Assembly (NCBI RefSeq): GCF_007991655.1
Contig: NZ_BJYT01000009.1
Coordinates: forward strand, 62,001-126,000
Direction of reading: 5' to 3'
Length of the DNA stretch: 64,000 nt
From: Segetibacter aerophilus
GTDB lineage: Bacteria; Bacteroidota; Bacteroidia; Chitinophagales; Chitinophagaceae
Below, one piece after another: positions 24,676 to 31,623 of the stretch. A program made the position numbers and the translations under genes. The notes beneath the pieces were generated by a model, which saw nothing but the letters and a program-made list of their open reading frames with translations, did not search any database and was not told where the DNA came from. The stretch's first letter is position 1. Each line of letters opens with the position of its first letter.

Positions 24676-25183
24676 TGTCTGAACCGGGATTTAGAAGGAT
24701 TTTTAGGATTGTGTGGAGACATTAGATGATTTGTATTTTTGATTTTCGAGCCTTTTGAATTGCGGGCTTTGAGAACCAAAATTTATAAGAAGCCCGACTT
24801 CAACATTATAAGCTTCTAAATAATTTTTAGCCTGGGCAAGATGAACGCTTTCAAGATTTACTAGTGCCTTTAATTCAACCATAATTTTTCCATCTACTAA
24901 AAAGTCTACTCTTCGTTCGCCTACTTCTAAATTTTTATAATAAACTTTCATATTAAATTCTCTTTCAAATGGCATCTTAATTTCCATAAATTCTATTGCC
25001 AGAGCTCGTTGATAAATTACTTCCTGAAACCCATTCCCTAATGCCGCATGTACTCTCATGGCTGCGCCGATGATTTTTTCAGTGGTTTCTTTATACTTTA
25101 GTTCGGACATGACTGGTTTTAGAAATTAAAGAATGTTGATTTTCTTATAATCCAATTAATCCTACAAAATCATGGTTCAGACA
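24676..25183 (-). mobile_element. Putative GxxExxY nuclease element with terminal inverted repeats
   Basis: The 508-base unit starts TGTCTGAACC and ends GGTTCAGACA, a perfect 10-base inverted repeat. The similarity continues inward: GGGATTTAGAAGGATTTTTA on the left against ATGATTTTGTAGGATTAATT on the right. Inside is one gene, a PD-(D/E)XK GxxExxY protein, in operon orientation and ending inside the left repeat. The left end touches the trpD ATG and the right end supplies the trpG TGA stop. No target duplication is visible. Mobility is inferred. Confidence 0.6.
24703..25110 (-). CDS. GxxExxY family PD-(D/E)XK nuclease-like protein
   Basis: 135 residues. The family signature GFQEVIY is at residues 27-33 (G27, E30, Y33). 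The nuclease core follows: RRVDFLVDGKIMVELKA with D69, E79 and K81 as the D...ExK triad, and Q93 in a following helix (HLAQAKNYLEAY). The end is GLLINFGSQSPQFKRL, standard for the family, and the C-terminal tail lies in the flanking repeat. Family members are widespread in Bacteroidota and unassigned in function. It sits between trpG and trpD, where it has no known metabolic role. All catalytic residues look intact. Confidence 0.88.
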   Translation of the reverse strand: MSELKYKETTEKIIGAAMRVHAALGNGFQEVIYQRALAIEFMEIKMPFEREFNMKVYYKNLEVGERRVDFLVDGKIMVELKALVNLESVHLAQAKNYLEAYNVEVGLLINFGSQSPQFKRLENQKYKSSNVSTQS

Positions 25184-25749
25184 GTTCCCACCAGCCAATT
25201 CCTAATAATCGCTTCGCCATCTGGTGTCAACACACTCTCTGGATGAAACTGTACACCTCTTACATCATATTTCTTGTGCTGCAGACCCATGATTAAGTTG
25301 TTGTCGTCTCTTGCTGTTATTTCGAGTTCTTCGGGGAAACCTTCTTCTTTTACAACCCAGCTATGATATCGTCCAATGGCAATTTGCTTCGGTAAACCTT
25401 TAAACAAAACGTTTTCGGTATCTAATTGGCAAGGGGTTGCTACACCATGGAAAACACTAGAAAGATTTTCAAGTTCACCACCAAATGCCTGTCCTATAGC
25501 CTGGTGGCCAAGGCATACTCCTAGTATTGATTTTGTCGGCGCATATTCTCTAATCACGTTCAGCAATAAACCTGCTTCAGATGGAATACCCGGCCCAGGC
25601 GAAAGAATAATTTTGTCGTATTCTTTTATTTTTTCCAATGGAATTTGATCGTTTCGGTAAACGTCTACTTTTTCGTGCGTGATCTTTTCAACCAGGTGAA
25701 CAAGGTTGTATGTGAAGCTGTCGTAATTATCAAAAACTAATATTTTCAT
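25177..25749 (-). CDS. trpG: Anthranilate synthase component II (glutamine amidotransferase)
   Basis: 190 residues. FDNYDSFTYNLVHLVE, the oxyanion motif LSPGPGIP, the nucleophile GVCLGHQAIGQAFGG and the VQFHPESVLT His-Glu motif are all present. It supplies ammonia to TrpE. The ATG is preceded with no gap by a palindromic element. The final codons GTC TGA coincide with the first bases of the GxxExxY element (TGTCTGA), so the element donates the stop codon. Confidence 0.97.
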   Translation of the reverse strand: MKILVFDNYDSFTYNLVHLVEKITHEKVDVYRNDQIPLEKIKEYDKIILSPGPGIPSEAGLLLNVIREYAPTKSILGVCLGHQAIGQAFGGELENLSSVFHGVATPCQLDTENVLFKGLPKQIAIGRYHSWVVKEEGFPEELEITARDDNNLIMGLQHKKYDVRGVQFHPESVLTPDGEAIIRNWLVGTV

Positions 25750-25770
25750 GCCCTAAACCCTTAAAGGGAT
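25750..25770 (-). repeat. GC-rich palindromic element directly before trpG
   Basis: On the minus strand ATCCCTTTAAGGGTTTAGGG then C, ending at the base before the trpG ATG. Same plan as the hisA and hisF copies, including the placement against a start codon, but here the start codon survived. Confidence 0.65.
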
Positions 25771-25800
25771 AATTTAAATTTTGTTGAATAATCTTGTTCG

Positions 25801-25825
25801 GTACAAGTAAGTGACACAACGATGT
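25801..25825 (+). repeat. Dispersed intergenic repeat, GTGACAC subtype
   Basis: GTACAAGTAAGTGACACAAC followed by GATGT on the plus strand. It lies between trpE and trpG, opposite to the direction of the operon. Confidence 0.7.
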
Positions 25826-25855
25826 CTAATAGTAGCAATGCTGCTAAGCACCTAA

Positions 25856-27271
25856 TCACTCACAAATACCTTCGGCAACTTTGATGGCTGTCTTCAAAGC
25901 GTTCAACTTGTTATTGACTTCCTGCAGTTCGCTTTCTGCAACCGATGCATCCACCACACCCGCGCCAGCCTGGTAAAACAAAGTGTTTTGTTTGCTAAGA
26001 AAAGACCTGATCATAATAGCATGATTTAGCTCGCCATTAAAACCAATCACACCTATTGCACCACCATAATAACTGCGGGAAGTTTTTTCGTATTCGTTTA
26101 TTAGCTGCATTGCCTTAACCTTTGGCGCACCGCTAAGTGTACCGGCAGGAAACGTGGACGCCAATAATTCAAAAGGATTTGTTCCGGATTTTGGTGTACC
26201 CGTAACCTCGCTTACCAAATGAATGACGTGAGAATAATAATGCACCTTGCGATAACTACTTACATGAACGTCATCTGCATAACGACTTAGATCGTTGCGG
26301 GCCAGATCGACCAACATTACGTGCTCTGCATTCTCCTTAGGATCTTTTAGCAATTTTTCAGCAAGAAGTTCATCCTGTTCGTCGTTGCCCGTACGCTTGA
26401 AAGTGCCGGCGATGGGATGTACGATTGCCTTGTTATTTTTTATGATCACCTGACTTTCCGGTGAAGATCCCATTAGACGGTAGTCATTATAGTCGAAGTA
26501 AAAGAGGTATGGACTGGGATTAACAGTCCGCAGTGCACGATATACATTGAACTCATCCCCCGTAAAAGTTTGTTCAAATCTCCTGCTCAATACTATCTGG
26601 AAAACATCTCCACGGTGACAGCTTTGTTTGCCTTTTTCTACAATGTTGATATATTCTTCATTGGTAAGATTTGACGTCTCTTCTCCTGTAGCTTTAAAGG
26701 GAAAAACAGGAACATCTTTGCTTTTGATAAGAGAAATGATCAAATCCAAATCACTTTCAGACCCTTTCACCTGGTTTTCGCAGATGTACAATTCGTCTTT
26801 AAAATGATTGATAGCTATAACGTACTGGTACAAGCGATACCGCATTAGAGGAATGGCATTCGGTTCATCTTTACCATCTTTCAACTTAACATCTTCAAAA
26901 AACTGAACAGCATCGAACGTAGTGTATCCGAACAGGCCTTGTGAAACAGGAATTTCACTTTTGTTAGAAGGCTGAAAACGCTTCAAAAAAGTGTCAAGCT
27001 CTAACACGACTGCAGCTTTACCAGCTAACCTTTTTCGTATGACCGGCTCATTTGGATACTTAAATTCAAATGTATCTGCCGTACTTACTTCAATGCCCGC
27101 AATTGGCTTTACACAGATAAATGAAAAACTGTTTTCGGCTACGTGGAAGTCGCTACTCTCCAGGAGAATGCTACCAGGAAAACGGTCTCTCAACCTGAGA
27201 TAAATACCTACCGGAGTGTATACATCCGCAAGCATCTTTTTACAAACAGTCTCGAAAACAATAGGTTTCAT
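25856..27271 (-). CDS. trpE: Anthranilate synthase component I
   Basis: 471 residues. The chorismate-binding C-terminal half has GDVFQIVLSRRFEQTF, PSPYLFYFDYNDYRLMGSSP, HPIAGTFKRTG, ENAEHVMLVDLARNDLSR and TFPAGTLSGAPKVKAM. The N-terminal domain carries LLESSDFHVAENSFSFI, which includes the LLES feedback site that binds tryptophan. It makes anthranilate from chorismate with TrpG. It is the first structural gene behind the leader-peptide attenuator, which begins about 145 bases upstream. A palindromic element ends five bases before the ATG. Confidence 0.97.
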   Translation of the reverse strand: MKPIVFETVCKKMLADVYTPVGIYLRLRDRFPGSILLESSDFHVAENSFSFICVKPIAGIEVSTADTFEFKYPNEPVIRKRLAGKAAVVLELDTFLKRFQPSNKSEIPVSQGLFGYTTFDAVQFFEDVKLKDGKDEPNAIPLMRYRLYQYVIAINHFKDELYICENQVKGSESDLDLIISLIKSKDVPVFPFKATGEETSNLTNEEYINIVEKGKQSCHRGDVFQIVLSRRFEQTFTGDEFNVYRALRTVNPSPYLFYFDYNDYRLMGSSPESQVIIKNNKAIVHPIAGTFKRTGNDEQDELLAEKLLKDPKENAEHVMLVDLARNDLSRYADDVHVSSYRKVHYYSHVIHLVSEVTGTPKSGTNPFELLASTFPAGTLSGAPKVKAMQLINEYEKTSRSYYGGAIGVIGFNGELNHAIMIRSFLSKQNTLFYQAGAGVVDASVAESELQEVNNKLNALKTAIKVAEGICE

Positions 27272-27276
27272 AATTT

Positions 27277-27315
27277 GACCTCACCTTGGTCCCTCTCTTC
27301 TAAGAGGAGCCAAGC
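27277..27315 (-). repeat. Palindromic element just before trpE
   Basis: On the minus strand CTCCTCTTAGAAGAGAGGGA followed by CCAAGGTGAGGTC, with GCTTGG and CCAAGG as outer arms. The core TCCTCTTAGAAGAGAGGGA is a stem, and the tail resembles the side arm of the trpD/trpC hairpin (CCTCATCCTGG). It probably belongs to the same broad class of elements. Confidence 0.5.
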
Positions 27316-27416
27316 TTTTTAATTTGAAAATTTAACTTCAATAGTGACTTTTCAACTACCTGTAATGATCATCATATCCCGTAATCCATTCATGCCCCAA
27401 CCCTCGTTCAAAACAT

Positions 27417-27445
27417 AAAAAAAACCCCGGCTTTTGCCGGGGCTT
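27417..27445 (-). terminator. Attenuator terminator of the trp operon
   Basis: A very stable stem CCCCGGC-AAAA-GCCGGGG followed by eight T residues on the minus strand, 145 bases upstream of trpE. Because it precedes the operon rather than ending a gene, it should act as a regulated terminator. A competing antiterminator is visible: CCGGGG at the end of the leader peptide (27491-27486) can pair with CCCCGG of the terminator stem (27442-27437), with TGTTAT / ATAACA (27479-27474 and 27457-27452) stacking inside. Confidence 0.85.
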
Positions 27446-27482
27446 GTAATATGTTATATTTAGATAAACAAAAATAACACAG

Positions 27483-27539
27483 CTACCCCGGGAAGGAGAT
27501 GCTATGCCACCAATTGTTATTTAAAGTCAATGTTTTCAT
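27483..27539 (-). CDS. trpL: trp operon leader peptide with tandem Trp codons
   Basis: An 18-residue open frame, MKTLTLNNNWWHSISFPG, with two adjacent TGG codons at positions 10 and 11, ends 38 bases before the terminator stem. A ribosome stalled at the Trp codons leaves the CCGGGG of the PG codons free to form the antiterminator. A ribosome that reaches the TAG covers it and the terminator forms. This is the E. coli logic, with different sequence. The size, Trp pair, spacing and the matching RNA segments together make chance very unlikely, though it is shorter than usual gene-finder limits. Confidence 0.85.
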   Translation of the reverse strand: MKTLTLNNNWWHSISFPG

Positions 27540-27547
27540 TTGCCTAG

Positions 27548-27579
27548 CAAAGATGTAGGACTATTTTCTACTGAACAAA
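27548..27579 (-). promoter_or_regulatory. Probable trp operon promoter
   Basis: TTTG (27579-27576) is followed after 20 bases by CATCTTTG (27555-27548), close to the Bacteroidota pattern TTTG-N19-20-TAnnTTTG with the first T changed to C. Transcription would start a few bases before the trpL ATG at 27539. Confidence 0.45.
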
Positions 27580-27638
27580 TTTTTTTTGCAAGGTTTTTGC
27601 CATTAGTAAAATCAATTGAAAAAATAAACAAACAACCA

Positions 27639-27914
27639 ATGACCATACTGCACAAAGAAAATGCAAACGAAGGAGCTTTTTATATTGAAGAAGACGGGCA
27701 AAGGCTTGCCGAGATGGATTATAGAAAAGAAAAAGACAGAATAATTATTCAACATACAGAAGTAAATGAGTCTTTAAGAGGTAAGAATGTAGGCTTCCAA
27801 TTGGTGGAGCGTGGGGTAGAATATGCGCGGGAAGCAAACTTAAAAATAGTTCCGCTTTGTGTGTTTGCGAAAAAAGTACTTGATATGCACAAAGAGTTCC
27901 AGGATGTTTTATAA
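27639..27914 (+). CDS. Small GNAT-like N-acetyltransferase (YjdJ/Acetyltransf_CG type)
   Basis: 91 residues from the ATG chosen (MTILHKENANEGAFYIEED). It shows the compact fold of the Gcn5-related family without a full substrate domain: HTEVNESLRGKNVGFQLVERGVEYARE holds the acetyl-CoA loop RGKNVG, and VPLCVFAKKVLDMH is the conserved end with a Cys. A longer frame opening at a TTG upstream would run antisense through the trp promoter and leader region and is not accepted. Biochemical function of the family is poorly known. It is divergent from the trp operon. Confidence 0.82.
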   Translation: MTILHKENANEGAFYIEEDGQRLAEMDYRKEKDRIIIQHTEVNESLRGKNVGFQLVERGVEYAREANLKIVPLCVFAKKVLDMHKEFQDVL

Positions 27915-28006
27915 GTGATAAAAAGAACACTATTATTTGCAATTATACGTTTGTTAAAGCATCAGGGGCTAATAGCTTTTATAACCTTTTTTATAGAGAT
28001 TTGAGT

Positions 28007-28441
28007 ATGAAGAAATTTCTCCCACTGGTTCTCCTGCCCTTTTTGGTGTTGACCAGCTTCAATTACAATAATGCAGATGCGATTTTAGGCGAGTGGGCAA
28101 ATGGCACTAATAAAGGTCATATTCAATTGTACAAACAAGACGGCAAATACTATGGTAAAATTATCTGGTTGAAGCAGCCGAATGATGAAACCGGAAAGCC
28201 TAAGATCGACAAAAATAATCCCGATGAAAACGCTAGAACAAAGCGTTTGTTAGGGTTAATCATGCTGCGTGATTTTAAATATGAAGATGGTGAATGGACC
28301 GATGGAAAAATTTATAATCCCGATGATGGCAAGGAATACAAAAGTAAAATGAAACTTAAAGATCAGAAGACTCTTGCTGTTCGTGGCTACATTGGAATTT
28401 CTCTTATCGGTAAAACAGAAACTTTTGTCAGAGTAAAATAA
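28007..28441 (+). CDS. DUF2147 domain protein, secreted
   Basis: 144 residues from the ATG. A signal peptide (MKKFLPLVLLPFLVLTSF) is followed by the DUF2147 pattern: ILGEWANGTNKGHIQLYKQDGKYYGKIIWL, a GLIMLRDFKYEDGEWTDGKIYNPDDGKEYKSKM block and a C-terminal LAVRGYIGISLIGKTETFVRV. The fold is a small beta-barrel and the family is exported; no activity is established. An in-frame TTG two codons earlier is a less likely start. It stands alone. Confidence 0.88.
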   Translation: MKKFLPLVLLPFLVLTSFNYNNADAILGEWANGTNKGHIQLYKQDGKYYGKIIWLKQPNDETGKPKIDKNNPDENARTKRLLGLIMLRDFKYEDGEWTDGKIYNPDDGKEYKSKMKLKDQKTLAVRGYIGISLIGKTETFVRVK

Positions 28442-28496
28442 CCAATGAAAAACATTCATTCTATTATTCCTGTTTTTCCAGCCCCGTAAATTTATA

Positions 28497-28523
28497 GAAC
28501 ATTGTTGTGTCACTCTCTTGTAC
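28497..28523 (-). repeat. Dispersed intergenic repeat, GTGACAC subtype
   Basis: On the minus strand GTACAAGAGAGTGACACAAC followed by AATGTTC. It lies downstream of the DUF2147 gene and upstream of the amidohydrolase gene, opposite to both. Confidence 0.7.
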
Positions 28524-28683
28524 AGTTTGTCTCAATTCAGCCCGGTTCTTTACTTAAAACCAATTATTCCTCCCAAAGATTCCCTTAACTATCATTCAAT
28601 CCTTAGATCTAACACCGTCTTTTTAAAAAAGACAGCGTCCCTTTTTGCTTTTACTTTGTTGTATTATTCTTAAGTAATACAAC

Positions 28684-29940
28684 ATGCGATTTCTATTTTG
28701 GATTTTCCTTTTAATTACCGGTTCGAGTTTTAGTCAAAATGACAAGTACATTTTACTAAAAGCTGATCGTGTTTTCGATGGTGAAAACATGCATAGCAAC
28801 TGGACGGTTCTGGTGAAGAACAATAAGATCGAACAGGTGGGACTTATCCAAAATATCCCAGGTAATACAGAAACGATTAACCTTCCCGGCACTACGTTGA
28901 TGCCTGGTTTGATAGAAGGTCATTCTCATTTATTTCTTCATCCTTATAACGAAACCTCTTGGAACGACCAGGTGCTGAAAGAAAGCCGGGCCGAAAGAAC
29001 AGCCAGGGCAGTAAATCATGCAAAGGCAACGCTGTCTGCGGGTTTCACAACAGTCAGAGATCTTGGAACTGAAGGAGCAATGTATGATGATGCCGGATTG
29101 AAAAAAGCCATTGAAAAAGGTGTGATCCAAGGTCCAAGGATGATCATAGCTACGAAGGCAATTGTTGCCAAAGGTACATATGGACCAAGATCAGAGTCAC
29201 CGGACGTCGAATTGCCACAAGGCGCAGCAGAAGTTGTAGGTATAGAGGACATAGCCAATGAAGTAAGAACACAAATAGGCAAAGGTGCTGATGTGATTAA
29301 AATATATGCAGACTACCGATGGGGACAAAACGGCGAAGCTATGCCTACGTTTAGTGAAGAAGCACTCACGATGGCCGTAGCAACAGCAAAAAATGGAGGA
29401 AGGCAAGTGGTAGTACATTCCTCCACACCCGAAGGAATGCGTCGAAGCATTTTGGCTGGTGTTTCAACAATCGAACATGGGGACGATGGAACTGCAGAGA
29501 TCTTCAGGCTAATGAAAGAAAGAAAAGTAGCACTATGTCCTACACTTGCTGCAGGTGACGCTATTTTGCAATATCGTGGATGGAAGAAAGGAGTCGATCC
29601 GGAACCTGCATCCCTAGTAAACAAAAAGAAATCGTTTCAGCTGGCATTACAGGCTGGTGTAACAATTTGCATGGGTGGAGACGTAGGTGTTTTTGCTCAC
29701 GGAGATAATGCACGCGAAATGGAAATGATGGTAGAGTATGGGATGAAACCGTTAGAAGTACTACGATCAGCTACGTCAGTAAATGCTGACGTCTTTGGAT
29801 ACGGAACAAAGTTTGGAAGAATTAAACCAGGTCTATTTGCGGATATGATTGCAGTACAAGGAAACCCAGTCGAGGATATAAAGGCTATAAAAAAAGTTGT
29901 CTTTGTAATGAAGGATGGTAAGGTTTATAAACGCGACTGA
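28684..29940 (+). CDS. Secreted amidohydrolase-family protein (imidazolonepropionase-like)
   Basis: 418 residues with a signal peptide (MRFLFWIFLLITGSSFSQ). The metal site is complete: GLIEGHSHLF (HxH), DVIKIYAD (bridging Lys), QVVVHSSTPEG and STIEHGDD (two His), and CMGGDVGVFAHGDN (Asp). The closing FGRIKPGLFADMIAVQGNPVEDI is the standard amidohydrolase end. It is in the group that includes Xaa-Pro/Xaa-Arg dipeptidases and imidazolonepropionase-like enzymes; periplasmic location argues for peptide or amide hydrolysis. The substrate cannot be assigned. It is a single gene. Confidence 0.88.
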   Translation: MRFLFWIFLLITGSSFSQNDKYILLKADRVFDGENMHSNWTVLVKNNKIEQVGLIQNIPGNTETINLPGTTLMPGLIEGHSHLFLHPYNETSWNDQVLKESRAERTARAVNHAKATLSAGFTTVRDLGTEGAMYDDAGLKKAIEKGVIQGPRMIIATKAIVAKGTYGPRSESPDVELPQGAAEVVGIEDIANEVRTQIGKGADVIKIYADYRWGQNGEAMPTFSEEALTMAVATAKNGGRQVVVHSSTPEGMRRSILAGVSTIEHGDDGTAEIFRLMKERKVALCPTLAAGDAILQYRGWKKGVDPEPASLVNKKKSFQLALQAGVTICMGGDVGVFAHGDNAREMEMMVEYGMKPLEVLRSATSVNADVFGYGTKFGRIKPGLFADMIAVQGNPVEDIKAIKKVVFVMKDGKVYKRD

Positions 29941-30024
29941 GAGAAAACAGATGACGCGTTGCAATCAATTCGAAACGATAAGTTTTCCTCGATCCTTTCG
30001 AACCGTGTTATCAGTGTTTCATAA

Positions 30025-31194
30025 TTACAACACCCCTTTTGTCGATGGCAAATAGTTGCTAAGAGGATCTCGCTTTACAGCCATTTTTATCGCTTTTGCA
30101 AAAGCCTTAAAAATAGCTTCAATCTTGTGGTGTTCGTTATCTCCTTTGGATTCAATATTTAGGTTACATTTTGCTGCATCGCTGAACGATTTAAAGAAAT
30201 GGAAAAACATTTCTGTCGGCATCTCTCCTATCTTCTCCCGTTTAAATTCTGCATCCCAAACAATCCAGTTTCTGCCGCCGAAATCTATAAGAACTTTTGC
30301 TTCGGCTTCGTCCATGGGCAATGCAAACCCATAGCGTTCCATTCCTCGTTTATCGGCTAAGGCTTTTGCAAAGGCTTCACCCAAGGCAATACCAGTATCT
30401 TCAATTGTGTGGTGCTCATCTATTTCTAAATCCCCCTTTGTTATGACTTTTAAATCCATCTTTCCATGGCGTGCGATTTGGTCAAGCATATGATCAAAGA
30501 AACCGAGGCCTGTGGAAATTTCAGCTTTACCGCTGCCATCAAGATTTAAGTCAATACTAATCGTTGTTTCATTGGTATTGCGCTCGTGATGCACTTGTCG
30601 TAAACCCAGCTTTAGAAATTCATAAATGTCTTTCCATGAAGTAGTTTCTAAAGCGATTACTTTTTCAAGTTCAGCCCGGGCATCTTTAATTTCCGCTCCC
30701 CCAAGGTTTGCATCATTATTTATCCATATTCCCTTACAGCCTAAATTTTTGGCAAGCTGTATATCAGTAATCCTGTCACCGATTACGTAAGAATTTGGAA
30801 TGTCATAATTGTCATTGCCAAGATAATCTGTAAACATACCAATACCAGGTTTACGGGTTGGTGCATTTTCAGCAGGAAAAGTTCGATCGAAATGTTGCGC
30901 GGAGAAATGAATTCCTTCGTTTTCGAGGCTCTTCATTATGAAATTATGAACCGGCCAAAAAGTGTTTTCAGGATAAGCATCTGTTCCTAATCCATCCTGG
31001 TTACTGACCATTACCAGTTCATAATCAAGTTCTTTCGCAATTCTGCCCATATACTCAAACATGTGCGGATAAAAGGCAAGTTTACTGAAACTATCAATCT
31101 GGTACGTTGGTGGTGCTTCGTTGATAAGGGTTCCGTCGCGGTCAATGAATAGTACTCGTTTCAAAGGCTTTATTTTATGATTATTTCCGAACAA
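30025..31194 (-). CDS. hisB: Bifunctional histidinol-phosphatase / imidazoleglycerol-phosphate dehydratase
   Basis: 389 residues. The N-terminal HAD phosphatase (about 12-175) has [10 protein letters not shown] with the nucleophile Asp, [10 protein letters not shown] and a [17 protein letters not shown] end. The C-terminal IGP dehydratase (about 200-389) has [33 protein letters not shown] and [18 protein letters not shown], which bind manganese. It does steps 6 and 8 of histidine synthesis. No ATG is available: TTG at 31194 or TTG at 31164 (giving [11 protein letters not shown], closest to relatives) must be used. It lies apart from the other his genes. Confidence 0.95.
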   Translation of the reverse strand: MFGNNHKIKPLKRVLFIDRDGTLINEAPPTYQIDSFSKLAFYPHMFEYMGRIAKELDYELVMVSNQDGLGTDAYPENTFWPVHNFIMKSLENEGIHFSAQHFDRTFPAENAPTRKPGIGMFTDYLGNDNYDIPNSYVIGDRITDIQLAKNLGCKGIWINNDANLGGAEIKDARAELEKVIALETTSWKDIYEFLKLGLRQVHHERNTNETTISIDLNLDGSGKAEISTGLGFFDHMLDQIARHGKMDLKVITKGDLEIDEHHTIEDTGIALGEAFAKALADKRGMERYGFALPMDEAEAKVLIDFGGRNWIVWDAEFKREKIGEMPTEMFFHFFKSFSDAAKCNLNIESKGDNEHHKIEAIFKAFAKAIKMAVKRDPLSNYLPSTKGVL

Positions 31195-31522
31195 AATGTA
31201 TCCTCACTCCAGATTTTGTTCCTGGTAGAAATTGCTTCAAATATATTCCAAACTATGGCAAACAGGAGCTTTTCATGAAAGCGTTAAATCCTTCTTTAAA
31301 TCTTTTGAAATTTAGTCAACCTTTTGATTGTTTTTGTCGACTAGCTGAAGAGTAAGCAGTAGAATAACCTGTCTTAAAATTGCTAATTCGTCATGACAAT
31401 AGAAGGCGTAATTGCAGAAGAAAAAAGAATTTTTAGTTGAAAAAAGTGAACTAGTACGGGCCTGTATCAGCCTGCAATGACTTTCACATCTAATTCACAG
31501 GTTGTGTATAACGTAGTATGAA
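31195..31522. other. Intergenic region between divergent hisB and phoH
   Basis: No gene, repeat family member or stable terminator is seen in this stretch. I looked for a histidine leader peptide before hisB and found no run of His codons. Promoters for hisB and phoH must be in this gap. Confidence 0.4.
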
Positions 31523-31548
31523 ATTTGATTATCGAAGAATTATATTTG
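31523..31548 (+). promoter_or_regulatory. Probable phoH promoter
   Basis: TTTG at 31523 (within AAATTTGATT) and TATATTTG at 31541-31548 match the Bacteroidota -33 and -7 elements with a spacing of about 14 bases, somewhat short. The start codon is about 75 bases downstream. Confidence 0.35.
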
Positions 31549-31623
31549 GTTAGAGGGAAAACAAGTGCTGAAGGTTTGTTACAGACATCAGTGCCATTGG
31601 TAAAAACATAAAAAATAAAAAAT

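Noticed and set aside
27540-27638. N-terminal extension of the small acetyltransferase from TTG at 27540
   Set aside because: It lies antisense to the trp promoter and adjoins the leader-peptide start; family proteins begin at MTILHKEN, so the ATG at 27639 is better.
31195-31470. Histidine attenuator before hisB
   Set aside because: No short frame with a run of His codons and no terminator with T-run was found.
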